The notes under the pieces were generated by a model. The model ran no database searches and was not told where the DNA came from. It saw only the letters and a list, made by a program, of their open reading frames with translations. A DNA stretch of 64,000 nucleotides. Source: Psychrobacter sp. I-STPA10 (GTDB taxonomy: Bacteria > Pseudomonadota > Gammaproteobacteria > Pseudomonadales > Moraxellaceae). Position 1 is the first letter of the stretch. Each line of letters opens with the position of its first letter. The DNA is taken from NCBI RefSeq assembly GCF_021012795.1, contig NZ_VFYU01000015.1:143148-207147 (forward strand), read 5' to 3'. A program made the translations under genes and the position numbers. Shown in pieces: positions 20,315 through 29,100 of the stretch.

Positions 20315-20881
20315 ATGGTAAAAAAAAGCAACCTCACTCATCATTTTTTGATTGCCACCCCTAAAATGCCCGACCCACGTTTTAATCGTACCTTGGTGTA
20401 TGTGTGTCGCCACGACCCACATGGGGTACTTGGATTGGTGGTCAATAAGCCAATTTTAGATGCCAATGTTGGTAAATTGCTTGAGGATTTGGATATTGAG
20501 GTGAAAGACAGTTGTGTGATGGGAGATACAGCACTTGAGGGGGGTCCTATGTATCCTGAGATTGGTTTTGTACTCCATACGGGGCAACCACAGTGGGCAT
20601 CGTCATTTGCGATTTCGGAAAATAGTTGTATTACCACCAGTCGTGATATTCTACAACACATTGCACAGGGGCAAGGGGTGGGACATTATCATTTGTGCTT
20701 GGGTCATGCCAGTTGGCGTAAAAATCAGTTAGAGGCTGAGATTGCTCAGGGTGATTGGCTGGTGTGTCCTGCGGATTTGTCGTTGTTGTTTGAGATACCT
20801 TTTGATGAGCGTTGGCATCAGGCGGGTGAAAAAATTGGCGTACATTTGGATTTTTTAAGTGATGATATTGGTCATGCTTAG
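20315..20881 (+). CDS. YqgE/AlgH family protein (DUF179)
   Basis: A 188-residue member of the UPF0301 family, starting [28 protein letters not shown], followed by [10 protein letters not shown] and [17 protein letters not shown]. The family's biochemical role is unknown; AlgH of Pseudomonas was linked to alginate regulation. It precedes ruvX, the usual yqgE-yqgF pairing, but 377 bases of repeat-rich DNA separate them here. Confidence 0.93.
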   Translation: MVKKSNLTHHFLIATPKMPDPRFNRTLVYVCRHDPHGVLGLVVNKPILDANVGKLLEDLDIEVKDSCVMGDTALEGGPMYPEIGFVLHTGQPQWASSFAISENSCITTSRDILQHIAQGQGVGHYHLCLGHASWRKNQLEAEIAQGDWLVCPADLSLLFEIPFDERWHQAGEKIGVHLDFLSDDIGHA

Positions 20882-20920
20882 GGTGAATAATGTGATGCCA
20901 GTGGCTTGGGTAAGGCTTTT

Positions 20921-21066
20921 TAGCCACGATAGTAGCGGTATCCTTGCCTTGCCAGTGGGTATGCTGACTTAGGCTGAGTGGGGTGTCGAGGCAACAGCAA
21001 CCTGCTCAGCCTGTAGGAAGCAACCCACTGGTCAGGTAAGATACAAGCGGATAGCGTGATTGGCTA
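20921..21066 (+). repeat. Long imperfect hairpin (~146 bp) between yqgE and ruvX
   Basis: The left arm (about 20921-20978) and right arm (about 21005-21066) pair over roughly 55-60 bases with a loop of about 26. The best-matching blocks are CCAGTGGGT with ACCCACTGG, GGCTGAG with CTCAGCC, and TAGCCA with TGGCTA. No open reading frame and no T-tract. It could be a fold-back element, a structured RNA, or two repeats in opposite orientation. Confidence 0.75.
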
Positions 21067-21083
21067 CACATAAACAATAATAA

Positions 21084-21215
21084 TAGGACTTACGCAGTTT
21101 TAAAGATTGTTGGCGACTGGGTATCATTTACTCGCTGGCTGTACGTAGTTCTAGAGGCTCAATATAATCCCCAGTCGTTTTATAAGACAAATATCGTACT
21201 TTTACGTAAGTCCTA
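21084..21215 (+). mobile_element. 132-bp MITE with TAGGACTTACG ends
   Basis: Perfect 11-base terminal inverted repeats (TAGGACTTACG and CGTAAGTCCTA), with a second inner pair CGACTGGG and CCCAGTCG. The reverse strand of the centre reads CGTACAGCCAGCGAG, close to the TGTACAGCAAGCGAG core of the TATAGTC-family copies. Noncoding. The ends are of a different type from that family. The target duplication is ambiguous because both flanks are AATAATA-like. Confidence 0.75.
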
Positions 21216-21258
21216 AATAATAATAATTTTAATAATACAACTTAACTAGGTTGAGAAA

Positions 21259-21768
21259 ATGGCAATTGAGCAAGAGATGCTGACACAACATACCGCCCCA
21301 GATAAGATGACAGATAAGACGATACTGGTGTTGGGGCTGGATTATGGGGTCAAAAAAATGGGCATGGCACTCGGCAATGAGTTGACTGGAGATGCACGTC
21401 CGTTTGAGATTTTGGCGATGAATAATGGTCAGCCAGATTGGGATAATTTGCTTGGAATCATTGCAACTTGGGGCATTGGCATTGTGGTGGTGGGGCTACC
21501 GCTGAATATGGACGGTAGTGATTCGATGATTGCTAAGCGGGCACATAAGTTTGCTCGACGCTTGGCGCATCGGTTGACTGAGCATCATTTGCCTGTGCGG
21601 GTGCGAATGTATGATGAGCGTTTGACCTCGGTCTATGCGCGTGAGTTGGCGTGGGAGTTGGGACTGATTAAGTCGCCTCATCAGCCGATTGATGATGTGT
21701 CGGCGTGTTTGTTGTTAAATACGTATTTTTCAGACACAAGTAAAGCAGTTGAGATTGCGATGGGTTAG
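21259..21768 (+). CDS. ruvX: Putative pre-16S rRNA nuclease RuvX/YqgF
   Basis: RNase H-like fold protein required for 16S 5'-end processing. The 169-residue product has the first acidic motif LGLDYGVKKMGMALG, VVGLPLNMDGS, the YDERLTSVYA motif and a C-terminal IDDVSACLLLNTYF. The N-terminal ~20 residues before TILVLGLDYG exceed the usual start, and an in-frame Met at residue 17 (MTDKTILV) is an alternative. It follows yqgE after two repeat elements. Confidence 0.93.
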   Translation: MAIEQEMLTQHTAPDKMTDKTILVLGLDYGVKKMGMALGNELTGDARPFEILAMNNGQPDWDNLLGIIATWGIGIVVVGLPLNMDGSDSMIAKRAHKFARRLAHRLTEHHLPVRVRMYDERLTSVYARELAWELGLIKSPHQPIDDVSACLLLNTYFSDTSKAVEIAMG

Positions 21769-21789
21769 TGATTTTGTCGATATTTATAA

Positions 21790-22002
21790 GGGTCTGTTGA
21801 ACTTTCACCCCGTCAGGCTAATATCCACAAGGATTACAGCTATTTTTTACTTTCATGTAAAAATTGGCTAAATTTGCCTTATTCTACGTTAATGAACTGG
21901 TTAATATCTCGATATTACCTACGTTCATTGCCTTGACTAAGTCACTGTTTGTTAAAATTAGTTTCTCAATTTTTCCTATGAAGATGAATGTTCAACAGAC
22001 CC
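21790..22002 (+). mobile_element. 213-bp inverted-repeat element with GGGTCTGTTGAAC ends
   Basis: The left end GGGTCTGTTGAAC and the complement of the right end match over 13 bases, after which similarity falls off. No transposase-like protein is encoded. The size and ends fit a MITE or an internally deleted insertion sequence. No target duplication is clear. It occupies most of the space between ruvX and the following membrane-protein gene, so that gene's promoter may be in or after it. Confidence 0.65.
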
Positions 22003-22078
22003 AAATTTATCGCACCTTTAGTCGTTGTTTAATAGTTGTTGTTATTTATTATTGTGCATTGGATATTTTGGAATTTTT

Positions 22079-22624
22079 ATGCCGTCACCACAAAATCAGT
22101 CACACCCTCATCAAGAGCATCAAGAAGATGCGCCTATCGCAGGCTTTGTGCCGTTAGCGATTGCACGTATTCGTGAGGCACAAAAACTCAATCGTGTGGC
22201 GGTCATTTTGGTGTGTGTGGCGTTGGCGTGTTTTATGTTTTTTGGCACGCTGGCATCAGTGCCCGCTTTTCGTGACAGTCGCTTGATGTATTTGTTGTTT
22301 CATTATTTGCCCTATGCGTTGGTGGGGTTGTCCATTCCACTATCACTATATGATGCGTTTATTATCCATCGTTATCGTTTAAATCAGCCGTCCATTTTGC
22401 TGTTAAGTGTGGGTATTGCGTCTACGTTGCTGGTGGTGTGTTTGTTGTGGCAATTAGAAAATTGGCTGTGGTTGGCAATGGCTGCATGGATTGGCATAGC
22501 ATTTTTGTTTAAAGCCAATTTTAAGCGGTTTTTTAATTTTTTACAGGAACAGTCACAAAATCCCTTACAGAATCAACCTCAAGAACCGTCCACAGCCGAT
22601 ACGCAAAGCGTTTCCAGTGATTAG
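22079..22624 (+). CDS. Uncharacterised inner-membrane protein
   Basis: Not recognised. From the ATG at 22079 the product is 181 residues, starting MPSPQNQSHPHQ. It has a hydrophilic His/Gln-rich head, about four membrane helices (near residues 38-58, 71-90, 102-122 and 126-144) and a Gln/Pro/Ser-rich cytoplasmic tail of about 30 residues. An in-frame ATG 18 codons upstream is possible but would put the start within ~25 bases of the preceding inverted-repeat element. The neighbours ruvX and a TusA-like gene do not suggest a function. Confidence 0.7.
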   Translation: MPSPQNQSHPHQEHQEDAPIAGFVPLAIARIREAQKLNRVAVILVCVALACFMFFGTLASVPAFRDSRLMYLLFHYLPYALVGLSIPLSLYDAFIIHRYRLNQPSILLLSVGIASTLLVVCLLWQLENWLWLAMAAWIGIAFLFKANFKRFFNFLQEQSQNPLQNQPQEPSTADTQSVSSD

Positions 22625-22708
22625 ATAATGAGTTTATCTGTCTTTTCTTGCTAACCCAATAAGACAAAACCCTATATCCTATATAAAAACAAGTTAAAAG
22701 AGCTAAAT

Positions 22709-23029
22709 ATGAGCCAGCTATCAAACGAAACTGAGTTAACCATTGACCATTATTTGGATACGCAAGGGCTGATTTGCCCAGAGCCAGTGATGTTATTGCA
22801 TAAAAGTATCCGCCATGCCGAAGCGGGTGAGTTGATTGAGGTGTTGGCAACGGACCCTGCAACCACACGAGACATTCCAAATTTTTGTCGCCATTTGGGG
22901 CATCAACTGTTAGTGCAACAAACTTTAGCGCAAACATTGGATACAGATAGTACAAATAACATGAATAATATGAATAACATGAATAATATCAGCCACTATC
23001 GCTATGTGATTCAAAAAAAGCAGGCATGA
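22709..23029 (+). CDS. TusA-family sulfurtransferase-like protein
   Basis: A 106-residue protein with the SirA/TusA/YedF fold: LDTQGLICPEPVMLLHKSIR carries the single conserved cysteine in the C-P-x-P motif, followed by IEVLATDPATTRDIPNFCRHLGH. TusA proteins relay sulfur as a persulfide in tRNA thiolation and related routes; which route is used here is unknown. Near the C-terminus a tandem DNA repeat encodes NMNNMNNMNN, inserted before the final strand. It lies upstream of xerD. Confidence 0.88.
   Translation: MSQLSNETELTIDHYLDTQGLICPEPVMLLHKSIRHAEAGELIEVLATDPATTRDIPNFCRHLGHQLLVQQTLAQTLDTDSTNNMNNMNNMNNISHYRYVIQKKQA
22958..22987 (+). repeat. 9-base tandem repeat inside the TusA-like gene
   Basis: Three copies of AAYATGAAT plus a partial fourth, encoding Asn-Met-Asn units. 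Because the unit is 9 bases, gain or loss keeps the reading frame and only alters a surface loop length. Confidence 0.8.
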
Positions 23030-23114
23030 TAAACATATCATCAAGAGATGATAAACCGACTATCAAAACATTTAAAATGTTGAAAGTATTGATATTAAGA
23101 GCATTGAGAAAATT

Positions 23115-24053
23115 ATGAGCCGAGTGCGTGCCCTACAACCTCGACAGCCTAAGGCGTTGGCGGTGGACGAAGAGCCTGAATATATCACTGAATTTCGTCA
23201 AGCAATGCTGGCACGTGGGCTGTCGACACGTACGCGTAATGCCTATGTGCGTGATTTGCGCCATTGTGAGACCATGTGTCCCAAAGCATTGACTCGTTGG
23301 GACGATACCGACGTTTTGCACTGTTTAACCAGCCTACAAAAAGCGGACAAAACGCCACGTACACAGGCACGAATGCTGTCAAGTTTGCGTCAGTTTTATC
23401 TGTGGATGGTGGGCAATGAACGCCGAGAAGATAACCCTTGCGCCCGTATCAAAGCCCCAAAGATTGGACGGGCTTTACCAAAGGATTTATCCGAAAGCGA
23501 TGTCGAAAATCTGCTGGGTGCGCCAGATACCAGTACCGCTATTGGACTGCGTGATAAAGCCATGCTTGAGGTGCTGTATGCTTGTGGTCTGCGGGTGTCT
23601 GAGTTGATGAATTTGTCACTTGAGCAGGTCAATCTGAATGCAGGTTGGCTACAAATTACGGGGAAGGGTAATAAAACCCGTTTGGTGCCATTGGGTGACT
23701 ATGCCAATATGGCACTGAGTGATTATTTGACCCACGGACGAAGGGATTTGGTGGCACACCTAAAAGCAGGTAATTGTCAGGCGGTGTTTTTGACCACTCA
23801 AGGGGGCTATATGACTCGGCAAAACTTTTGGTATATGCTCAAAAAATACGCCAAAGTAGCGGGCATTACTAAGGATATTTCTCCACACACACTACGCCAT
23901 GCTTTTGCTACCCATCTGCTCAATCACGGTGCAGATTTGCGTAGTGTGCAGTTATTATTGGGGCACAGTGATTTATCCACCACCCAAATTTATACCCATG
24001 TGGCGACCGCTCGCCTACAAGCGTTGCATCAAGCGCATCACCCACGCGGTTAG
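23115..24053 (+). CDS. xerD: Site-specific tyrosine recombinase XerD
   Basis: Resolves chromosome dimers at dif with XerC and FtsK. The 312-residue protein has an N-terminal SAM-like domain (residues about 22-110) and a catalytic domain with the Arg in YACGLRVSEL, Lys in GKGNKTRLVPLG, HTLRHAFA, LGHSDLSTTQ and the nucleophile Tyr in QIYTHVA. The ALPKDLSESDVENLL linker and HLLNHGADLR are typical of XerD rather than XerC. It has a ~20-residue N-terminal extension. Confidence 0.95.
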   Translation: MSRVRALQPRQPKALAVDEEPEYITEFRQAMLARGLSTRTRNAYVRDLRHCETMCPKALTRWDDTDVLHCLTSLQKADKTPRTQARMLSSLRQFYLWMVGNERREDNPCARIKAPKIGRALPKDLSESDVENLLGAPDTSTAIGLRDKAMLEVLYACGLRVSELMNLSLEQVNLNAGWLQITGKGNKTRLVPLGDYANMALSDYLTHGRRDLVAHLKAGNCQAVFLTTQGGYMTRQNFWYMLKKYAKVAGITKDISPHTLRHAFATHLLNHGADLRSVQLLLGHSDLSTTQIYTHVATARLQALHQAHHPRG

Positions 24054-24164
24054 CTGTTAGTACGGGTAGTATTAAATAATTAGTAATTATCCCCTCCCCC
24101 TGATGTAACTGTATGTAACTTTAATATTTAACCTCAATAACAAAACCAATCAGCAGATATTTTT

Positions 24165-25640
24165 ATGACAACCACTCCGCATAATACCTCAACCACCTCT
24201 TCCATTGATGCCCTTTTTAATGAGGATACAACGACCATTCATGAAGACAATCCAATCCATGATCATGATATGAATGAGTTAACTCAGTTATTAGAAAATA
24301 CGGTGTTTGAGAGCTTTGATGAAGGGCTGTATATCGGCATGATGTCAGGCACCAGCCTTGATGCCCTTGATGCGGTGATTTGTCGTTTTAATCCAACTTC
24401 AGCGCATAACAATGCAAATATAGAAGATAAAGGCCATAATCATAAGCAAACGACTGGGTTATCATTACAACTGCTTGCTACTCACTCTAAACCTCTCCCC
24501 AATGAGTTACGTACGGTATTGTTGGCATTGTGTCAGCCAAATGGGGTGGCAAATTTGTCGCCAGCGTTTATTAACAGTATTGCCAGTCTAAATAAAAAGA
24601 CAGATAGCCAAAATGAGTTACTGAGTGAGCTAGATTGGTGGGGCTGGGCAAGTAGGCACTATGCATTGTTTGCCAGTGAGGTAGTGGCTGAATTACTCAG
24701 TCAATCTCAAACAGACAGTGAAGAAGTGATTGCCATTGGTTGCCACGGTCAAACGGTACGCCACCGCCCACAACTTGGATTTTCACTACAATTGGTCGAT
24801 GCCAATTTGCTTGCCGAATACACAGGCATGACTACTGTCAGTGATTTTCGACGCCGTGATATGGCGGTGGGTGGACAAGGCGCACCACTTGTGCCTGCGT
24901 TTCATCAAGCGTTGTTTTGTCACCCAACCCAAACCCGAGTGGTGCTCAATCTTGGTGGCATTGCCAATTTAACCTTATTGCCACCTTTAACAGCAAATAC
25001 AATCAATGAGACAAACAAAACCACTCAAGCAGGTATGAGTCAAGTCATTGGCTTTGATACCGGTCCTGCCAATTTATTATTAGATGCATGGGCACACAAG
25101 CATACTGGCAATCCTTATGATGCAGGGGGTGAGTGGGGGCGTTCAGGGCAAATCATACCTCCCCTATTAAGCCAATTATTAACCCATGCTTTTTTTGCTC
25201 AACCTGCACCCAAAAGCACAGGACGAGAGGACTTTAATCTGTCATGGCTTGAGCATCAGCTAGAAATTTTTGCTCAAACACATACGGATAACTTGTTAAG
25301 TCCTGCCAATATACAAGCAACTTTGACTGAGTTAACCGCTATATCGAGCAGTGAGCAAATTATGTATTGCCTATCGGCTAATAAGTTACCAAAAGAAACT
25401 GCTACAGTGTATGTATGTGGTGGCGGTGCTTACAATGTGTATTTGCTGGAGCGTCTTAAGTTTCATTTGCCCAATGTTAGCATAGAGACGACACAAAGCT
25501 TAGGGCTTGCACCTACTTGGGTCGAAGCGGTGGCATTTGCATGGCTTGCCCGCCAAACCATCATGGGAGAGGTAGGTAATTTGCCTGCGGTTACAGGCGC
25601 AAGCAAAGGCGTGGTATTAGGACAGGTGTGTTTTGCTTAG
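24165..25640 (+). CDS. anmK: Anhydro-N-acetylmuramic acid kinase
   Basis: Phosphorylates and opens 1,6-anhydroMurNAc for cell-wall recycling. Motifs are YIGMMSGTSLDALDAVI, IGCHGQTVRHRP, LNLGGIANLT, GFDTGPANLLLDAW and VCGGGAYNVYLL. At 491 residues it is about 120 longer than the usual enzyme. The excess is a ~50-residue acidic Thr/Asp/Glu-rich head before the first motif and low-complexity inserts rich in Asn, His and Thr (about residues 82-100 and 280-295). The core motifs are intact. Confidence 0.94.
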   Translation: MTTTPHNTSTTSSIDALFNEDTTTIHEDNPIHDHDMNELTQLLENTVFESFDEGLYIGMMSGTSLDALDAVICRFNPTSAHNNANIEDKGHNHKQTTGLSLQLLATHSKPLPNELRTVLLALCQPNGVANLSPAFINSIASLNKKTDSQNELLSELDWWGWASRHYALFASEVVAELLSQSQTDSEEVIAIGCHGQTVRHRPQLGFSLQLVDANLLAEYTGMTTVSDFRRRDMAVGGQGAPLVPAFHQALFCHPTQTRVVLNLGGIANLTLLPPLTANTINETNKTTQAGMSQVIGFDTGPANLLLDAWAHKHTGNPYDAGGEWGRSGQIIPPLLSQLLTHAFFAQPAPKSTGREDFNLSWLEHQLEIFAQTHTDNLLSPANIQATLTELTAISSSEQIMYCLSANKLPKETATVYVCGGGAYNVYLLERLKFHLPNVSIETTQSLGLAPTWVEAVAFAWLARQTIMGEVGNLPAVTGASKGVVLGQVCFA

Positions 25641-25707
25641 AATACATTTACTGGGATAGTGGTGACGGTAATAACAAGGATAGGATATAAAAATGAGCCA
25701 AAAAAAT

Positions 25708-25737
25708 AGTTTACGCTTGTAAACTGGTGTTTTTTTT
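25708..25737 (+). terminator. Rho-independent terminator after anmK
   Basis: A 7-base-pair stem (AGTTTAC with GTAAACT) with a four-base loop, followed by GGTG and eight T, placed 70 bases past the anmK stop. Confidence 0.75.
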
Positions 25738-25817
25738 AAAAAGTCATGCTAAGATGGAAAATATTTTATGCAACCATTTGTTTCATTTTCCATCCGCTAT
25801 TTATTGAGAGTATTTCT

Positions 25818-27167
25818 ATGACTCAGGGCAACATGATTCACAGTAATCAAACACAGCCACAGACCAAACCACCCCATCATCAGCGTCCTGACTACCAACG
25901 AGTTGTCATTACTGGTATGGGTGCAGTAACTCCATTAGGACTCACGGTAGAGACTACATGGCAACGCTTACTGGCGGGTGAAAGTGGTATTGATACCATT
26001 TCTCACTTTGATGCCACGGATTTTCGCGCGCAGTTTGCAGGTACGGTCAAAGATTTTGACGCCAAAGATTATATGAATGCCAAAGATGCACGCCGCTATG
26101 ATGAATTTATGCACTATGCCATTGCCGCTGCCAGTATGGCACTAAAAGATGCGGGCTTTATTGGCAGTGTCGATGCACAAAACACCCCCGTTACTGGTGT
26201 CGATGCTGAGCGTTTTGGGATTGTACTTGGCTCAGGCATTGGTGGGATTCAAACCATTGAAGACAGCTGTGATACCCTACAAAACAAAGGGCCAAAGAAG
26301 GTCTCTCCCTTTATCATTCCAGGGACAATTGTCAATATGCCCGCAGGACTGGTCGCCATTAAACATGGCTTAAAAGGACCAAATCTTGCCACAGCAACTG
26401 CTTGTACCACTGCCACTCATGCTATCGGACTTGCTGCTCGCTTAATCGCTTATGGTGATGCCGATGTTATGCTCGCTGGGGGTAGCGAAAAAGCCTCTAG
26501 CCCACTGGGCATGTCAGGATTTGCTGCCATGCATGCATTATCGACTCGTAACGATGCACCACAACAAGCCTCACGTCCATTTGACAAAGACCGTGATGGT
26601 TTTGTCTTAGGTGATGGTTCGGGGGTTTTGATTTTAGAGAGTCTGGCACATGCCAAAGCGCGTGGCGCAACCATCTTAGCTGAGCTTGCAGGCTTTGGTA
26701 TGAGTGATGATGCCAGCCACATTACCGCTCCTCCCGAAAATGGTGAAGGCGCTGCCCGTGCGATGAAGCACGCTTTAAATGATGCAGGTATTGATGCCTC
26801 TCAGGTAGGCTATATCAATGCACACGGTACCAGCACGCCAGCAGGAGATGTTGCCGAATCACTGGCGATTGAAAGTGTGTTTAGTGAAAATAAAAATGAT
26901 ATTTTGGTGAGCTCTACCAAGTCTATGACAGGGCATTTATTGGGTGCAGCAGGAGGTATTGAAGCCATCTTTACGGTGCTTGCATTACAAAATCAAATCA
27001 TTCCACCCACCATTAATTTAGATAATCCAGATGAGCAATGTCGTCTTGATTATGTGCCACATACCGCCCGTCAAGTCAGTGGTCTTGATTATGCGTTGTC
27101 TAATAGCTTTGGCTTTGGTGGCACCAATGGCTCATTGGTTTTTGCCCGTTGGTCTGAAGCCACCTAA
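25818..27167 (+). CDS. fabF: Beta-ketoacyl-[acyl-carrier-protein] synthase II-type (KAS II)
   Basis: Condenses malonyl-ACP with acyl-ACP in fatty-acid elongation. From the ATG at 25818 the product is 449 residues. It starts with a ~35-residue hydrophilic head, then [14 protein letters not shown]. The catalytic triad is Cys in [12 protein letters not shown], His in [11 protein letters not shown] and His in [13 protein letters not shown]. The C-terminal [14 protein letters not shown] is conserved. The upstream in-frame ATG at 25746 would add a hydrophobic segment and was rejected. It stands alone, not in a fab cluster, between terminators. Confidence 0.93.
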   Translation: MTQGNMIHSNQTQPQTKPPHHQRPDYQRVVITGMGAVTPLGLTVETTWQRLLAGESGIDTISHFDATDFRAQFAGTVKDFDAKDYMNAKDARRYDEFMHYAIAAASMALKDAGFIGSVDAQNTPVTGVDAERFGIVLGSGIGGIQTIEDSCDTLQNKGPKKVSPFIIPGTIVNMPAGLVAIKHGLKGPNLATATACTTATHAIGLAARLIAYGDADVMLAGGSEKASSPLGMSGFAAMHALSTRNDAPQQASRPFDKDRDGFVLGDGSGVLILESLAHAKARGATILAELAGFGMSDDASHITAPPENGEGAARAMKHALNDAGIDASQVGYINAHGTSTPAGDVAESLAIESVFSENKNDILVSSTKSMTGHLLGAAGGIEAIFTVLALQNQIIPPTINLDNPDEQCRLDYVPHTARQVSGLDYALSNSFGFGGTNGSLVFARWSEAT

Positions 27168-27235
27168 GCACCTAAGCTACCCAACCACTTTACTTTGATG
27201 TAGCTCATTAAGCTTTCATAACGCTTTTGTACTTG

Positions 27236-27277
27236 AACCCCCCTATTATGCTTGCGTATGATAAGGGGGTTATTTTT
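27236..27277 (+). terminator. Rho-independent terminator after fabF
   Basis: AACCCCC pairs with GGGGGTT around an AT-rich loop that itself contains ATTATGC/GCGTATGAT complementarity, and TATTTTTTAT follows. It lies about 70 bases past the fabF stop. Confidence 0.85.
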
Positions 27278-27310
27278 TATCCTCGATTTTTATAATTTAT
27301 TGGAATACTC

Positions 27311-28030
27311 ATGTCAGAATACACATTTTCGCATCAATTCTCCCAGCGTTGGTTGGCTGCTCCACAAAAAGTTCGAGATGCCATCGTGCACGAACTTGAA
27401 GATATTATCACCCTATTAGATAGTGAAACTGACCTTGATAGCTTTGAATTTCGCCAGCCTGACCTTGACGCCCATATCAATAAACTGTATGCCGAAGATG
27501 AAGCACAAAAGCAACAAGAACAACACCAACCTGAAACCGCCCAAACAGACGCACTTAAACAAGATAAACATAATGAAAGCACGTTAGCAATAAAACAACA
27601 GGAACATATAGAGGATACAGCAACTCAGCTATTAGAGTCACAAACGGATACTGCTCAACCAACCCTAACACCAACAACCATAGTGAGTGAGACGGACAAT
27701 AGCATACAGTTAGAGGACAACAACGAATATACTGGTATCATCAGTATTACTAACACTAATGATATTGATATTGACAATAACCCAAAAGATGTTTGTAACA
27801 AAGACACGCCAACAGAAGAGATTGCTGTCAAAGACATTGACACACAACAAGATATACCACAACCAGAAACCATGTCAGAAGGAAGCTCTCCAGTAACAAC
27901 AGAAGCTCTTGTCCTTGAGCTAGAGAGTCGTATTGATGACTATTTGAGTGAACAAATGGCACAGCTCTCTGAAGAATTAAAATTATGGTTAAGAGATGAG
28001 GTTAAACGTCAGCTTGATAATAAAGAGTAG
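27311..28030 (+). CDS. Unknown acidic protein with low-complexity centre
   Basis: Not recognised. The 239-residue cytoplasmic protein has an ordered-looking head (FSHQFSQRWLAAPQKVRDAI, residues 5-60), a disordered Gln/Thr/Asp/Asn-rich middle (about 65-195), and a helical, coiled-coil-like tail (LELESRIDDYLSEQMAQL, residues 201-218, then LSEELKLWLRDEVKRQLDNK). There is no signal peptide or membrane segment. It is convergent with rlmA and monocistronic after the fabF terminator. The conserved-looking ends joined by a simple-sequence linker suggest a scaffold or partner-binding protein, but that is inference. Confidence 0.75.
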   Translation: MSEYTFSHQFSQRWLAAPQKVRDAIVHELEDIITLLDSETDLDSFEFRQPDLDAHINKLYAEDEAQKQQEQHQPETAQTDALKQDKHNESTLAIKQQEHIEDTATQLLESQTDTAQPTLTPTTIVSETDNSIQLEDNNEYTGIISITNTNDIDIDNNPKDVCNKDTPTEEIAVKDIDTQQDIPQPETMSEGSSPVTTEALVLELESRIDDYLSEQMAQLSEELKLWLRDEVKRQLDNKE

Positions 28031-28115
28031 TAATTTTAGAGGAATTTACCATTTATATTGATATATTGATGATAAATTAACAGGGAAATACAGCAGAGGC
28101 ATTATTTAAACTTAA

Positions 28116-29084
28116 TTAGCCGATGCTATTACTATGACACCTAAGTGTATAGATAATAAATCTAGCCTGCGTTTGCAGTGGCTGTACTTGCGACTGCGCC
28201 AGTAAGGCTTCACGTTTTGCAGGTGCTGCTCTATAAGCATAAGGCGTCATGGTAAGTAAATCTGCCAATGCGTCAGCATTTAATGACAATGAACATTGTA
28301 CTTGCTCGCTCGATAACAGCGCAAAAAAGGGCGCAAGTTGGGTTAAAAATTTATCTGAATCATGGGTTCGCACTTGCTCAAACAACCCTGCACGCATACT
28401 GGCAAGATGCGCTTCATCGGGTTTGGCAATCACCAATATGCCACCAACTTTGAGTACCCGAGCAAACTCAGTGGGTAAAATGGGACTAAAAATACTACTG
28501 ATGCCAATCAGACTGGTATCAGCAATAGGCAATTGTGCGGCACTGGCAACCAATGGATAAATAACAGGACGCTGCTGTGATAGATACCCTAACCTACCTG
28601 TTTGTTTCAGCGTTTTTGCCAAACAACTCACCGCAGGTTTGCTAATATCAACCGCTAATAGCGCATCAAGTGTATCAATTTGCGCCATTGCCTGAGTGTA
28701 ATAGCCATCACCACAGCCCACATCAAGCCAAATATTAACCTGTGATTTTTTGTATTGTTGAGTCGCTTGTTGGTGACTGCTTTTTGGTTGCTGGGCAATA
28801 TGTTTTTTTATCTGTAGCATCACAGCATCACGCAAAGGTTGATAATAACCTTGTGCCAAAAAACGCTGACGGGCAGCAATAGAGTCTGCTGAATCACCCG
28901 GTGCTTTGGATTTTTTTTGCTGCACAGGTAATAAATTAACATAGCCTTGACGTGCCACATCAAAAGGGTGCTTGGTCTGCTTAGCATTCATGCTACCATC
29001 ACACTGCCATGTTTTTTTGTCTATTATCAACGGCGATTGGCAATGTGGACAGCGTAAACTATGGCTATCGGCTAATACGTTCAT
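28116..29084 (-). CDS. rlmA: 23S rRNA (guanine-N1)-methyltransferase RlmA-like
   Basis: SAM-dependent methyltransferase of the RlmA/RrmA family. The 322-residue protein has an N-terminal zinc site (LRCPHCQSPL...WQCDG) and the family segment HPFDVARQGYVNLLPVQQKKSKAPGDSA. The Rossmann motif I is WLDVGCGDGYYTQAM, and PILPTEFARVLKVGG lies further on. It follows mraY by 16 bases on the same strand, occupying the place where murD would continue the classic division cluster. The exact target guanine (745 or 748) cannot be decided, although a gammaproteobacterium favours 745. Confidence 0.9.
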   Translation of the reverse strand: MNVLADSHSLRCPHCQSPLIIDKKTWQCDGSMNAKQTKHPFDVARQGYVNLLPVQQKKSKAPGDSADSIAARQRFLAQGYYQPLRDAVMLQIKKHIAQQPKSSHQQATQQYKKSQVNIWLDVGCGDGYYTQAMAQIDTLDALLAVDISKPAVSCLAKTLKQTGRLGYLSQQRPVIYPLVASAAQLPIADTSLIGISSIFSPILPTEFARVLKVGGILVIAKPDEAHLASMRAGLFEQVRTHDSDKFLTQLAPFFALLSSEQVQCSLSLNADALADLLTMTPYAYRAAPAKREALLAQSQVQPLQTQARFIIYTLRCHSNSIG

Positions 29085-29100
29085 GCTAGCATCACTTCTA

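Noticed and set aside
21864..22157. 97-codon reading frame over the 213-bp element
   Set aside because: It begins inside the inverted-repeat element and overlaps the real membrane-protein gene in another frame; there is no family resemblance.
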